Source: CAYLLT01 sp964591605
GTDB lineage: Bacteria; Planctomycetota; Phycisphaerae; UBA1845; PWPN01
Assembly: GCA_964591605.1 (NCBI GenBank)
Contig: CAZQEN010000019.1
Coordinates: 1-41,879, forward strand
Reading direction: 5' to 3'
DNA: 41,879 nt
A program made the position numbers and the translations under genes. How positions within the stretch are numbered: the first letter of the stretch is position 1; the number at the start of each line of letters is the position of its first letter. The notes under the pieces are model-generated. The model did not search any database. It had not been told where the DNA came from and saw nothing but the letters and a program-made list of their open reading frames with translations. This document shows positions 32,238 to 40,339 of the stretch, piece after piece.

Positions 32238-33038
32238 CTATCGCGATTCGTCCCGCACAACCGGGTTCGTGAGTTCACCGATTCCGTCGATTTCGATGCT
32301 GATGCGGTCGCCGGACCGCAGGAATCGCGGCGGCGTGCGGGCGCAGCCGACGCCCTCGGGCGTTCCGGTCAGAATCACCGTACCAGGCAGAAGCGTAAAC
32401 TGGTGCGAAAGGTAGCTGATCAGGCTCCGGACGGAAAAGATCATGTCCGAGGTGTTGGAACTCTGCACAACCTCCCCATTCAGGCGGGCGCGGATCGGCA
32501 GAGCATTCGGATCGACGTTGCGGTCCACCAGCAGCGCCGGCCCGAGCGGGCAGAAGGTGTCAAAGCCCTTGGCCCGCGCCCATTGCCGGTCGCGCACGCG
32601 CTGACAGTCGCGGGCCGACACGTCGTTGGCGCAGGTATAGCCCAGCACGTACTGCAGCGCGTCCCGCTCCGACACCTTCCGCGCGGTCCGGCCGATGACC
32701 ACGGCCAGCTCGGCCTCGTAGTCCACCTCGTCAGGGGCGTCCTCGGGGAGGAGGATCGGTTCGTTGGGGCCGATGACCGACGTGGTGAGCTTGACGAAGA
32801 TCAGCGGAGCATCGGGCAGCTTGGCGCCGCTCTCTTCCGCATGCTTTTTGTAGTTCAGCCCGATGGCGATGATGTTGACCGGGGGGATCGGGGCGAGCAG
32901 CCGCCTGACCTCGAGGGTCTGCGGGGTAACGCGGTGCTCGCCGAAAACATCGCCCTCGATCACCCGAGCCCGGGAGGCGTCGAGGGGTTCGCCGTAGCGG
33001 ACCGTGCCGGATGGGTCTTCAAAGCGGATGATTCTCAT
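32238..33038 (-). CDS. Fumarylacetoacetate hydrolase-family protein
   Basis: 266 residues from the ATG at 33038 (MRIIRFEDPSG); the frame is open further upstream but not conserved-looking. FAH-family core: AIGLNYKKHAEE, the metal-binding EVDYEAELAVVIGR, GYTCANDVSARDCQ, KGFDTFCPLGPAL, and LPGTVILTGTPEGVG. Members cleave C-C bonds of, or hydrate or decarboxylate, diketo and 2-keto acids; several act at the end of sugar-acid pathways such as L-fucose via 2,4-diketo-3-deoxy-fuconate. The local presence of an enolase-superfamily enzyme, an aldolase and an oxidoreductase makes a sugar-acid role likely here. No strong ribosome binding site is visible. Confidence 0.9.
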   Translation of the reverse strand: MRIIRFEDPSGTVRYGEPLDASRARVIEGDVFGEHRVTPQTLEVRRLLAPIPPVNIIAIGLNYKKHAEESGAKLPDAPLIFVKLTTSVIGPNEPILLPEDAPDEVDYEAELAVVIGRTARKVSERDALQYVLGYTCANDVSARDCQRVRDRQWARAKGFDTFCPLGPALLVDRNVDPNALPIRARLNGEVVQSSNTSDMIFSVRSLISYLSHQFTLLPGTVILTGTPEGVGCARTPPRFLRSGDRISIEIDGIGELTNPVVRDESR

Positions 33039-33123
33039 GGGGGAATGTCTACCCGTGAGCCGCTTTGGCGTCAATGAACGGCCAATGGTCCGGGGTCCCT
33101 GCGTGCATCTGAATGCCTGTTCG

Positions 33124-33140
33124 GGGCTGTCTTGCAGCCC
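33124..33140. repeat. Short palindrome between genes
   Basis: GGGCTG-tcttg-CAGCCC, 6-bp perfect stem in the 139-bp spacer between two - strand genes. A wider weak symmetry (GAATGC on the left, GCATTC on the right) suggests it belongs to a larger palindromic repeat. Possible terminator of the downstream-lying lyase-like gene. Confidence 0.4.
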
Positions 33141-33177
33141 GGAGCCGCCACAGGGGGCAAGTCCAGCATTCGCGTGG

Positions 33178-34911
33178 TCATGGCCGGCCGTCCACATGCA
33201 GCGTGACCACTTGCCGCGAATCGTTCACCCCGATCGGGATGCGGATCTCGATGCGGCCTTCGCTGGCTTCGGCCCGGCCGTCTTTGCGGTAGGGATTGTG
33301 CGGGAGCGCAGGCCAGTGGAGGCTGGCGGTGGGCGGGAGCGTCAGCCGGCAGCCGGCGAAGGTCAGGCCCCCGCCCAGTTGAGCGGCCGAGAGATCGAGC
33401 GGCTCGGTCGTCAAATCGCCCTGGTGGCCGCCCCTGGTTTCGAGTCGCTGGCCGAGGTGCGGCATGAGCGTGACATGGCCCAGGACCGGATTCCCGGAGC
33501 GCGCGGCGCCGCTCAATTCATAAACAAGCGTTTTCTCATTCTCGATCCGCACGCGGATGCGGCAGGTTTCGGGGCCGTACGTCAGATCGAGGCCGGGGAC
33601 CGGCTCGCGCACGAGCATCGCGGCCGAGGGGACATGATACAACTCGCCCTTGGGCCGGAAGTCGGGACTCTCGTCGCCAGGTTGATGTGTGAGCAGCGAC
33701 ATATCGCCCACCGTGAAATTGCTCCACGCGGGCTGGAGCTTGGTGTTGCCCCCGCCCAGGATCAGGCCGGTTTTTTCGTGCCAGATGCTCACGAGGTTCT
33801 GGCGGTCCTGATGCCAGCGATTGTTGGCGACCGGCGTGGTGAAGGCCGACAGACACACGAACCACGGCCCCTGCCGCAGGACGGCAACGCGGTCGGCCCC
33901 GCCCTCACGGAGGATGAAGACCGATTCGTTGTCTGACGCGTCTGCGATGGGGCCTTCCTGGCCGTGCAGAACGAAGAGTGCCATGGAGTCGTCGCTGAGG
34001 ACCTCATCCGGATGGCCGCGCCACTGGTTGCGGAGCCATGCCCGGCCGGCCGGCGTCAGCGTGAACGCAGGGTTGCCCGGCAGCACCTTGTCATGGTACG
34101 GGTTGCGCTGATCAATCGTCTCCACCCCCTGGCCGCTGGGATACGTGAAAGCGGCGTGGAAGCGGATGGCCTTCTCGATCGCCGGCAGCACCGACTCATC
34201 GCCCGACATGGCGCAATACGTGCCGATCGCATCCACATAGACGAAGTTGTAGTTGACGACGGGTCCCTGGCCTTCCGACCAGTATCCACCCTCCCCCTGG
34301 GTGCCGATGACTTTGTGAATGAACTCCGCCGCCTGCCCGCACCACTCAGGCCGATCCAGCGCCTTGCCAGCCGCATAGAGACCCATCGCATGATGCGTCG
34401 GGATGTTGTGCACGTGCCCGAGCTGGGTTTTCGAGATCGTCCCGTAGCCCAGCGTGAGGGCCTTGACCCATCGCTCGCGGCGCTGCGGCGGCATGTCGGG
34501 GGCGATCAGGGCATACGTGCGGACCCAGCGCGAATACGTCCAGGGCATGCAGATCTTGCCCCACGTGCTGCCGTCCTTCTTCCGGAAGACCCACTGGCCC
34601 TGCCCGTCCATGTCGTCGATGAGGGCATCTCCGGCCTTCATGATTGCCTCAAGCAGCGTTTTGTCCTTGTAGTGGGTGTTCCTCTCACCCCGCGTGCTGT
34701 AGACGACGGCCAGAGGGAGCATCGCGTTCTGGTCGGTGCAGATCCAGATGCCTGTTCCGAAACGGCCGGTCGAGGCGTCGTAGTTTTTCAGGATCGCGGG
34801 AACGTGTTCGGCCAGCGTCCCGAGGTAGCGGTCTTTGAAGGTCAGATCCGCGGCGGAGGCGGGGATGACGCAGACCGCAGGCAACGCGAGGAGATGGAGG
34901 AGGCATTTCAT
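33178..34911 (-). CDS. Secreted alpha-toroid protein, probable polysaccharide lyase-like
   Basis: 577 residues with an N-terminal signal peptide (MKCLLHLLALPAVCVIPASA). The N-terminal two thirds are helical with aromatic-rich repeats as in alpha/alpha-toroid enzymes (GTGIWICTDQNAMLP, CMPWTYSRWVRTYALIAPDMPP, NIPTHHAMGLYAAGKAL, NYNFVYVDAIGTY). The C-terminal third is beta-rich (FVCLSAFTTPVANNRWHQDRQNLVS, LTYGPETCRIRVRIENEKTLVYELSG). This two-domain form is shared by polysaccharide lyases of the PL8/heparinase type, but no family signature can be named with confidence. Export and context support a role in extracellular polymer breakdown. Weak ribosome site. Confidence 0.65.
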   Translation of the reverse strand: MKCLLHLLALPAVCVIPASAADLTFKDRYLGTLAEHVPAILKNYDASTGRFGTGIWICTDQNAMLPLAVVYSTRGERNTHYKDKTLLEAIMKAGDALIDDMDGQGQWVFRKKDGSTWGKICMPWTYSRWVRTYALIAPDMPPQRRERWVKALTLGYGTISKTQLGHVHNIPTHHAMGLYAAGKALDRPEWCGQAAEFIHKVIGTQGEGGYWSEGQGPVVNYNFVYVDAIGTYCAMSGDESVLPAIEKAIRFHAAFTYPSGQGVETIDQRNPYHDKVLPGNPAFTLTPAGRAWLRNQWRGHPDEVLSDDSMALFVLHGQEGPIADASDNESVFILREGGADRVAVLRQGPWFVCLSAFTTPVANNRWHQDRQNLVSIWHEKTGLILGGGNTKLQPAWSNFTVGDMSLLTHQPGDESPDFRPKGELYHVPSAAMLVREPVPGLDLTYGPETCRIRVRIENEKTLVYELSGAARSGNPVLGHVTLMPHLGQRLETRGGHQGDLTTEPLDLSAAQLGGGLTFAGCRLTLPPTASLHWPALPHNPYRKDGRAEASEGRIEIRIPIGVNDSRQVVTLHVDGRP

Positions 34912-34951
34912 CGACGGGGCATTCCTGTATCGGAGCTTGCCGAAAACGGCG

Positions 34952-36043
34952 CTACCCGAGACGGCAGGTGAGACGCGCCGACCACTCCCGGACTTTGTAG
35001 CGGTTCACCATGCCGCGGTCGAGGGCGACGCCCAGACCCGGCCCTGTCGGCAGCTCCAGCAGGCCGTCGCGGCAGCGGATCGGCGGATCGGTGATGTCAG
35101 CGACGAACCATCGCTGGCTCGCCTCGACGTCTGTCGGGTATCGGATGTTGGGCAGCGCCGCGAAGTGCATCGCGGCGTAGCCGCCGACGGCCAGTTCGGG
35201 CATCGTGCCCATCCAGCAGCCGATCCCCGCCGACCGCGTAAGCTCGTGCACACGCAGGGCGGCCTCGATCGTTCCGAGCCGCTGGAGCTTGATGTTGATG
35301 ATGCTCGCACTGCCCATTTCGATCGCACGTTCGACGGCCGCGATGGATTCGGCGCCCTCGTCGAGGCAGATGGGCGTGCGGCAGCGCCGCGCCAGCTCGG
35401 CGTGACCCACGAGGTCCTCCCGCGGGAGCGGCTGCTCGATCATCATCAGGTCAAAACGGTCCCAGGCGGCGACGTGATCCAGATGCTCGCGGCGATAGGC
35501 ACAGTTCGCATCGACCATCAGCGGGATATCCGGCCAGCGCTCACGCACGGCCTCCAGCGGCCGCACGTCCCAGCCGGGCTGCACCTTGATCTTCACGCGG
35601 CGATAGCCGCCCTGCTCCAGATGCCCGGCAATGCGGGCCGCCAGCGTTTGCGTATCCGCGTAGATCCCGACGGCCAGGCCCGATTCGATCGGCCGCAGCC
35701 CGTCGCCGCCCAGAATCTTCCAGAGCGGCTTCGACTCACGCTTCGCGGCGAGATCCCAGAGCGCTCCATCGACGCCATTCACGGCGAAGGGATCATCCAT
35801 CAGGTCAGAAGCCCACCCGCCATCCAGATCGAGCCGATCGATGCCGGCCAGGCGCGGCACGATCCGCTGCGTGAGCGCGTCCCACGTCGAATCCGGCGTC
35901 TGCGGGCTGTAGAACGAGCCGGCCATCGGCGACGCCTCGCCCAGGCCGGTCAGTCCCGCGCCCGTCAGCTCCACCACGATGGCGTCCTTCTCGCTCACGA
36001 CGCCGTTGCTGATGGCGAACGGTTCACACAGCGGCACGCGCAC
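34952..36043 (-). CDS. Enolase-superfamily enzyme, MenC/N-acylamino-acid racemase-like
   Basis: 363 residues from the GTG at 36043. Active-site set of the MenC/NSAR and muconate-lactonising subgroup: K151 and K153 (VKIKVQPGWD), metal ligands D178 (MVDANCAY), E203 (MIEQPLP) and D228 (CLDEGAES), and K252 (INIKLQRLG). The superfamily abstracts an alpha proton from carboxylates; the reaction could be o-succinylbenzoate synthesis, N-acylamino-acid racemisation or sugar-acid dehydration. Without other menaquinone genes, a catabolic role is more likely. Homology-like sequence (IESIHLTHV) continues upstream of the GTG up to an ATA codon at 36067, where a heptamer array begins, so the original start codon may have been displaced. 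Confidence 0.87.
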   Translation of the reverse strand: MRVPLCEPFAISNGVVSEKDAIVVELTGAGLTGLGEASPMAGSFYSPQTPDSTWDALTQRIVPRLAGIDRLDLDGGWASDLMDDPFAVNGVDGALWDLAAKRESKPLWKILGGDGLRPIESGLAVGIYADTQTLAARIAGHLEQGGYRRVKIKVQPGWDVRPLEAVRERWPDIPLMVDANCAYRREHLDHVAAWDRFDLMMIEQPLPREDLVGHAELARRCRTPICLDEGAESIAAVERAIEMGSASIINIKLQRLGTIEAALRVHELTRSAGIGCWMGTMPELAVGGYAAMHFAALPNIRYPTDVEASQRWFVADITDPPIRCRDGLLELPTGPGLGVALDRGMVNRYKVREWSARLTCRLG

Positions 36044-36071
36044 GTGTGTGAGGTGGATTGATTCTATGCAG

Positions 36072-36106
36072 ATCTGAGATCTGAGAATTGAGATTGGAGA
36101 TCTCCT
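36072..36106. repeat. Heptamer array, ATCTGAG type, at a gene start
   Basis: ATCTGAG, ATCTGAG, AATTGAG, ATTGGAG, ATCTCCT in register. It ends four bases before the sequence that appears to encode the natural N terminus of the enolase-superfamily protein. Confidence 0.75.
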
Positions 36107-36159
36107 CCTTCAGATGGATCGCGCGCCCCGGGGCGACGGCCGCAACGCCGCCGACGGGC

Positions 36160-37938
36160 TCATCGATGCGAAGCAGCGGGCTTCGTCGCCGCTTCCTCCA
36201 CATCAAACCGGGCCGTCAGCGTGGCGCTCTCATTCAGATCGAGCTCGATGCGGGTCTGCGTGCCGGAGGCCGCGCCGCTCCACTCGCGGAAGCGGAACTT
36301 CCGGCCGCCGCTGGGTTTCGTCGGCTGCGACGGATCCATGAACTGGCCGAGCCGCTCGCCGGAGCCATACCCGGCCGGCGTCTTCATGTCCGCAGGCACG
36401 ACATCCACGATCTCGAGCTGATGAGGGCCGGGCCGGTCGAATAGGATGCTGAATCTGCCGAAGGAGGGGCCGAGCTCATACTCGGTCGTCCAGCGCCCGC
36501 TGTGCGTCCAGTAGTCAAAGCCGTCCACGCGGAACCGCACCAGGCCCAGCGGCGGCTCGGTGACGACGGTGAGCGTCGGGCCGGGCTTGTCCGCCTGCGG
36601 GTCGGCTCCCGGCACATAGAGGTAAACGCGTCCGGAATAGGCGGGGATGGTCAGGCGCCGCTGCGTCGTACTCACGTCGATCAGTCGCCCCTTCGCGTCC
36701 CTGCCCGGGGCGGCTTCGAAGACATCGTACAACCGCGTCGACGGCGCCGACGCAGGCAGCGTCCAGGTCGCCGACTTCGCCTTGTCCGGGTTGACGGCCA
36801 CAATCCCCGCCGCAAACAGGCGGTAGAAAACGCCGTCCTGCTCCTGCTCGGGCCCCAGCGGCGGACCCAAACGAATCTGGTAAAGGATGGCCGTCTCCGG
36901 ATCGGAGATCGGCCGGCCCGCGTTGAACACGAACCCGGCCAGCCGTGCCGTTGCATAGCAGAAGAACGCATCCTCCCGTACGCCGTAGGACGTGTGCCCC
37001 ACGTAGCTGAGGGCCTGAATCTGCTTGCCCGCCCGGATGTGCGGCTGGAGCTTGATGCCGCTCTCGTGCCAGTGCTTGTGCCAGTCGAACCACCGGTCCT
37101 TCGAGACCCACGTGCAGATGTAGGACTCGAGCATCTCCGCATCGAGATGCTTCCAGAACTCATGCGGGAGCGAGGTGGGCGAAGCCGAGTTGCCCAGAAC
37201 CGCGCCGTCGGGCTTGTATTCCTTCACCACGGCGCGGACCCGCTGCAGCAGCAGCGCAAACGCGTGATTCGCATCGTCGGTGACGTGCTGGTGTTTGCGG
37301 TATTTCGGCCCGAAGCACTCCACGCGCGAGCTGAGATTGTCCACGAACACCCCGTCGGCACCCAGCTCCATCAGCTTGCGGACCCAGGCCACCATTGCGT
37401 CCTGATACGCCTGCACCGCCGGGCAGGTGGTATACATGTTCTTGGCGTCTTCGGATTCCCAGAAGCCGGTTCGCTTCAGGTTGCCTTCCGCATCCACCTC
37501 GATGAATTCCGCGTGATCCTTCAGATTGACCCCCTGGTAGGTCTGGGTGGCGAAGCCCTGGTAGAAGGTCACGTACGGGAAGGCCCGAATGCCCAGGGCG
37601 TGAACGCGCGTGAAGTAGTCGCGGCTGACCGGGCAGTGCGTGATGAACGCGACCTTCGAGGCCGCCAGGGCCGGCCAGTCGTCCGGATTGAAGCCGAAAG
37701 CATACGACTCCGATTGCACCAGCCAGTCCGGCGCCGACTCGCCCAGGTCGAGTGACTTGGCGATTTCGGTGCGCTGCGCCTCGCTCGGCCAGGTCGCCGG
37801 GTTCTGCGCAGCGGCGCCCGCAGCGCATGCGGCCAGCGCGGCGGGAATCAGTATCCGCCCCAGACGAATCCGCAAAGAGCAAGACGGGTACTGTTCGGAG
37901 ATTCCAACGACGACGAGAACCGCACTGGAACCCGACAT
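36160..37938 (-). CDS. Secreted TIM-barrel glycosidase-like protein
   Basis: 592 residues from the ATG at 37938, chosen because GGAGG lies nine bases upstream. A long N-region leads to a hydrophobic segment (ILIPAALAACAAGAAAQ) that should act as signal or anchor. The first ~400 residues look like a (beta/alpha)8 barrel of the hypothetical glycosyl hydrolase group: FITHCPVSRDYFTRVHALGIRAFPYVTFYQG, KLMELGADGVFVDNLSSR and DAEMLESYICTW, with several acidic residues at strand ends. The C-terminal ~200 residues are beta-sheet modules, including a segment with WTTEYELGPSFGRFSILFDRPGPHQLEIVD. Specific GH family not assignable by eye. Located in the catabolic block, it probably processes oligosaccharides outside the cytoplasm. 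Confidence 0.7.
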   Translation of the reverse strand: MSGSSAVLVVVGISEQYPSCSLRIRLGRILIPAALAACAAGAAAQNPATWPSEAQRTEIAKSLDLGESAPDWLVQSESYAFGFNPDDWPALAASKVAFITHCPVSRDYFTRVHALGIRAFPYVTFYQGFATQTYQGVNLKDHAEFIEVDAEGNLKRTGFWESEDAKNMYTTCPAVQAYQDAMVAWVRKLMELGADGVFVDNLSSRVECFGPKYRKHQHVTDDANHAFALLLQRVRAVVKEYKPDGAVLGNSASPTSLPHEFWKHLDAEMLESYICTWVSKDRWFDWHKHWHESGIKLQPHIRAGKQIQALSYVGHTSYGVREDAFFCYATARLAGFVFNAGRPISDPETAILYQIRLGPPLGPEQEQDGVFYRLFAAGIVAVNPDKAKSATWTLPASAPSTRLYDVFEAAPGRDAKGRLIDVSTTQRRLTIPAYSGRVYLYVPGADPQADKPGPTLTVVTEPPLGLVRFRVDGFDYWTHSGRWTTEYELGPSFGRFSILFDRPGPHQLEIVDVVPADMKTPAGYGSGERLGQFMDPSQPTKPSGGRKFRFREWSGAASGTQTRIELDLNESATLTARFDVEEAATKPAASHR

Positions 37939-38019
37939 GGTGGCTGCCCTCCACACGGCACGCTCAGCCTGAGCGGATGCACCGTCTCGACCCTGCTGCG
38001 CATCGGGCCGGCTGCCGAA

Positions 38020-38928
38020 TCACCGGCTCCACTCGAAATAAGCGATCGCCCGCAGCGCATCGGCCATCTTCGCGACCGCCTCGTCGCTCATGCGGACCAG
38101 CGGCAGACGCGCCGGCCCGCAGTCGACTTCGCACAGCCGCATCATGGCCTTTTGAGCGGCGAGTCCGCCGGCGGCCAGCACGATCCGGATCATGTCGATG
38201 GACTGAACCTGACAGCGCCGGGCGGCGGCCAGATCCCCCCGCTCAAACGCCGCCACGAGCTTGCGATACAGGGCGGGCGCGTAGTTGTAGGTACTGCCCA
38301 CGGCCCCGCGGGCCCCGGCGGCCAGGCCGCTCAGAAGCATCTCATCCACACCCCAGAACATATCGAGGTCGTCGCCCGCGGCCTCCACACAGGCGAGGAA
38401 CTCGTGCACCGTCGGCGCGGTGTACTTGATGCCCGCGAAGGTCGGCATGCGGCCGCGGGCCAGCCGCACGAATTCGACCAGATCGAGCGCCACGCCCGTC
38501 ACCGCGGGGATGTGATAGTAGTAGAAGGGCAGCTTCGGCGCGCCCGCGGCGATCTCGGCCATGCAGTCGGCGAGCACGGCCGGCGAGGCAGGCTTGAAAT
38601 AGAACGGAGCGACCGCGGACACCGCGTCGGCCCCGATCTGCTGGGCATGGGCGGCCAGCTCGCGCGCCTCGGCCAGGCTCGTGTGGCCCACCTGAACGAG
38701 CACCGGCAGCCGGCCGCGGGCCGCCCGGACAAACGCGTCGGCCGCCGCCTTGCGTTCGCCCATGCTCATCGACACGCCCTCGCCCGTGCTGCCAACCACG
38801 TAGAGTGCACTGATGCCCGCCTGATGCAGATAGTCCACGACGGCCGGCACGCGCTCCAGCCAGAGCGAGCCGTCGGCATGCATCGGTGTGAATGTCGCCG
38901 CAATCAGTCCCTTGAATCGTTCCTTCAT
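38020..38928 (-). CDS. DHDPS/N-acetylneuraminate lyase-type aldolase
   Basis: 302 residues from the ATG at 38928 (GAGGGA upstream). Class I aldolase of the DapA/NanA family: GSTGEG (46-51), the tyrosines in FYYYHIPAVTG (135-145) and the Schiff-base lysine K168 in FAGIKYT. The YYYHIP-x-x-TG pattern is that of N-acetylneuraminate lyases rather than dihydrodipicolinate synthases. The reaction would be pyruvate release from a 2-keto-3-deoxy acid such as sialic acid or a 2-keto-3-deoxy sugar acid. With the enolase-superfamily and FAH-family genes nearby, a sugar-acid aldolase role is credible. It ends 81 bp from the glycosidase-like gene. Confidence 0.9.
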   Translation of the reverse strand: MKERFKGLIAATFTPMHADGSLWLERVPAVVDYLHQAGISALYVVGSTGEGVSMSMGERKAAADAFVRAARGRLPVLVQVGHTSLAEARELAAHAQQIGADAVSAVAPFYFKPASPAVLADCMAEIAAGAPKLPFYYYHIPAVTGVALDLVEFVRLARGRMPTFAGIKYTAPTVHEFLACVEAAGDDLDMFWGVDEMLLSGLAAGARGAVGSTYNYAPALYRKLVAAFERGDLAAARRCQVQSIDMIRIVLAAGGLAAQKAMMRLCEVDCGPARLPLVRMSDEAVAKMADALRAIAYFEWSR

Positions 38929-38957
38929 GATGCTGGAATTCCCTCGTGTGTGATCGT

Positions 38958-40172
38958 TTACGGATTTCCCATCAGAAACAGCCGGCCCACACCGGCATCG
39001 ATCGAGAGCTGCAGGCCGGGCATGTCCGGGCTGTCGTCGCGCAGGGGAATCTCCTGCCCGGTTTCCTGGTTCACCTCGACAATGTCGCCTACATCCCGCG
39101 CGAACTCGACGGTCGGCCACGCGGTATAGGCGAAACGGTAGTTGTTCAGCAGCACGGCCCGACGCCCCTCCGGGTGGGTGAACAGTCCGATCAGGTAATC
39201 GCCGTCGGTCAGTGTGCGGATCGGCGAGTCCTTGAGCATGGGGGCCGCATCGTCGCCGGGCTTGATCCGCAGCACGCCCGTGCTGGTCAGCTTCATGAGC
39301 GTGGGGCCGAGTTGGGCGATCCGCGCGTTGATCCGCCGGGCCTGATCGTAGTGCCGCGTGGGGCGGCCGTCGGGCGTGATGATCGCTCCGCCCCTGGGAA
39401 ACTCACGGCCGCGGGGCGTCCAGTAGCAGAAGTAGAGCACGCCCTTCGCGCCGTACGCGATCGAGGTGTAGATCTGCCAGGCGACCTGACTCTCGGTCGG
39501 GTCGTCGTGCCGGCCGTAGGGGATGATGTTGAAGAAGTTCCAGAACGGCACGCCCGCGGCGAGGGCATGGCGGCGGATAACGGAGAGGTTTTCGCAATAA
39601 CCGTCGCGCTCGTCCACGTCGGGCTTCATGACCGGGTACCGGTCGAAGCACAGCACGTCAGGCCGTACCTCGCGCATGAAGCGCTCGACATACTCCTCGT
39701 AGGTGGGCGCATCCCAGTGGCGCGGCGTGGCGTGTGACGGATAGAGATTGATATAAGCGAGCTTGCCGGGGCGTTTCGCGTGGAGCTCCTGGACCTGCGC
39801 GGCGAGTCGCGGAAAGTCGCGCGCTTTCGGTTCATCCTGGAGCAGATAGCCCAGGCATGCTTTATCGTCGGGCAACTGGTCCGCCGGCCGCCCGCCGTGC
39901 CAGACGATAGCCCTGAGGCCGTGCTTCTCGCACAGCCGGAGCTGCCGCTGCACGTCGTCGGGTGTCCGCGCGCCGGAGTTGCCCATGACGACGTTGAAAT
40001 GGGCGTCGGCGATGCGGCGGTAGTGCTGATCCGCGGAGTCATCGAGCGGCGGATCGACCCAGAAGCTGATGCAGAAGTCGCGCTGCACGAAGTGGCCGTC
40101 GGCGGCGGCGAAGACGCGCCCTGCGAGGCCCGTCAGAGTCACGCATGTGAACAACTTCAGCCATCGCGCCAT
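38958..40172 (-). CDS. Secreted TIM-barrel protein, glycoside hydrolase-like
   Basis: 404 residues from the ATG at 40172, with a clear signal peptide (MARWLKLFTCVTLTGLAGRVFAA). Barrel-like strands include DAHFNVVMGNSGA, GLRAIVWHGGR, LGYLLQDEPKA (a possible acid/base Glu), DVLCFDRYPVMKPD and GAKGVLYFCYWTPRG. The end has a small beta domain. This is the common form of uncharacterised planctomycete glycosidase-like proteins near GH42/GH2 clan barrels; a definite family or substrate cannot be named. It is divergent from the sulfatase gene, leaving a 167-bp shared upstream region in which only a GGTAATCT box was noticed. Confidence 0.7.
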   Translation of the reverse strand: MARWLKLFTCVTLTGLAGRVFAAADGHFVQRDFCISFWVDPPLDDSADQHYRRIADAHFNVVMGNSGARTPDDVQRQLRLCEKHGLRAIVWHGGRPADQLPDDKACLGYLLQDEPKARDFPRLAAQVQELHAKRPGKLAYINLYPSHATPRHWDAPTYEEYVERFMREVRPDVLCFDRYPVMKPDVDERDGYCENLSVIRRHALAAGVPFWNFFNIIPYGRHDDPTESQVAWQIYTSIAYGAKGVLYFCYWTPRGREFPRGGAIITPDGRPTRHYDQARRINARIAQLGPTLMKLTSTGVLRIKPGDDAAPMLKDSPIRTLTDGDYLIGLFTHPEGRRAVLLNNYRFAYTAWPTVEFARDVGDIVEVNQETGQEIPLRDDSPDMPGLQLSIDAGVGRLFLMGNP

Positions 40173-40339
40173 CACTGGGTTCCATCGCTGGAGACTACGG
40201 GGGGCACTCCCGGCAACACTGGGCGTTCGACACGACCGGACGCGTGGCCGCACGCCGTCTGTGCAGGGTCGCCCCGCTTTCTGCGAGATGGTAATCTAAG
40301 TTCGAGCGGTTCGCGAAAGAAAGGCTGGCACACCCGATC

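Noticed and set aside
36024..36206. Small - strand open frame with EISNLNSQISDLH
   Set aside because: Its repetitive part is a translation of the heptamer array at 36072-36106.
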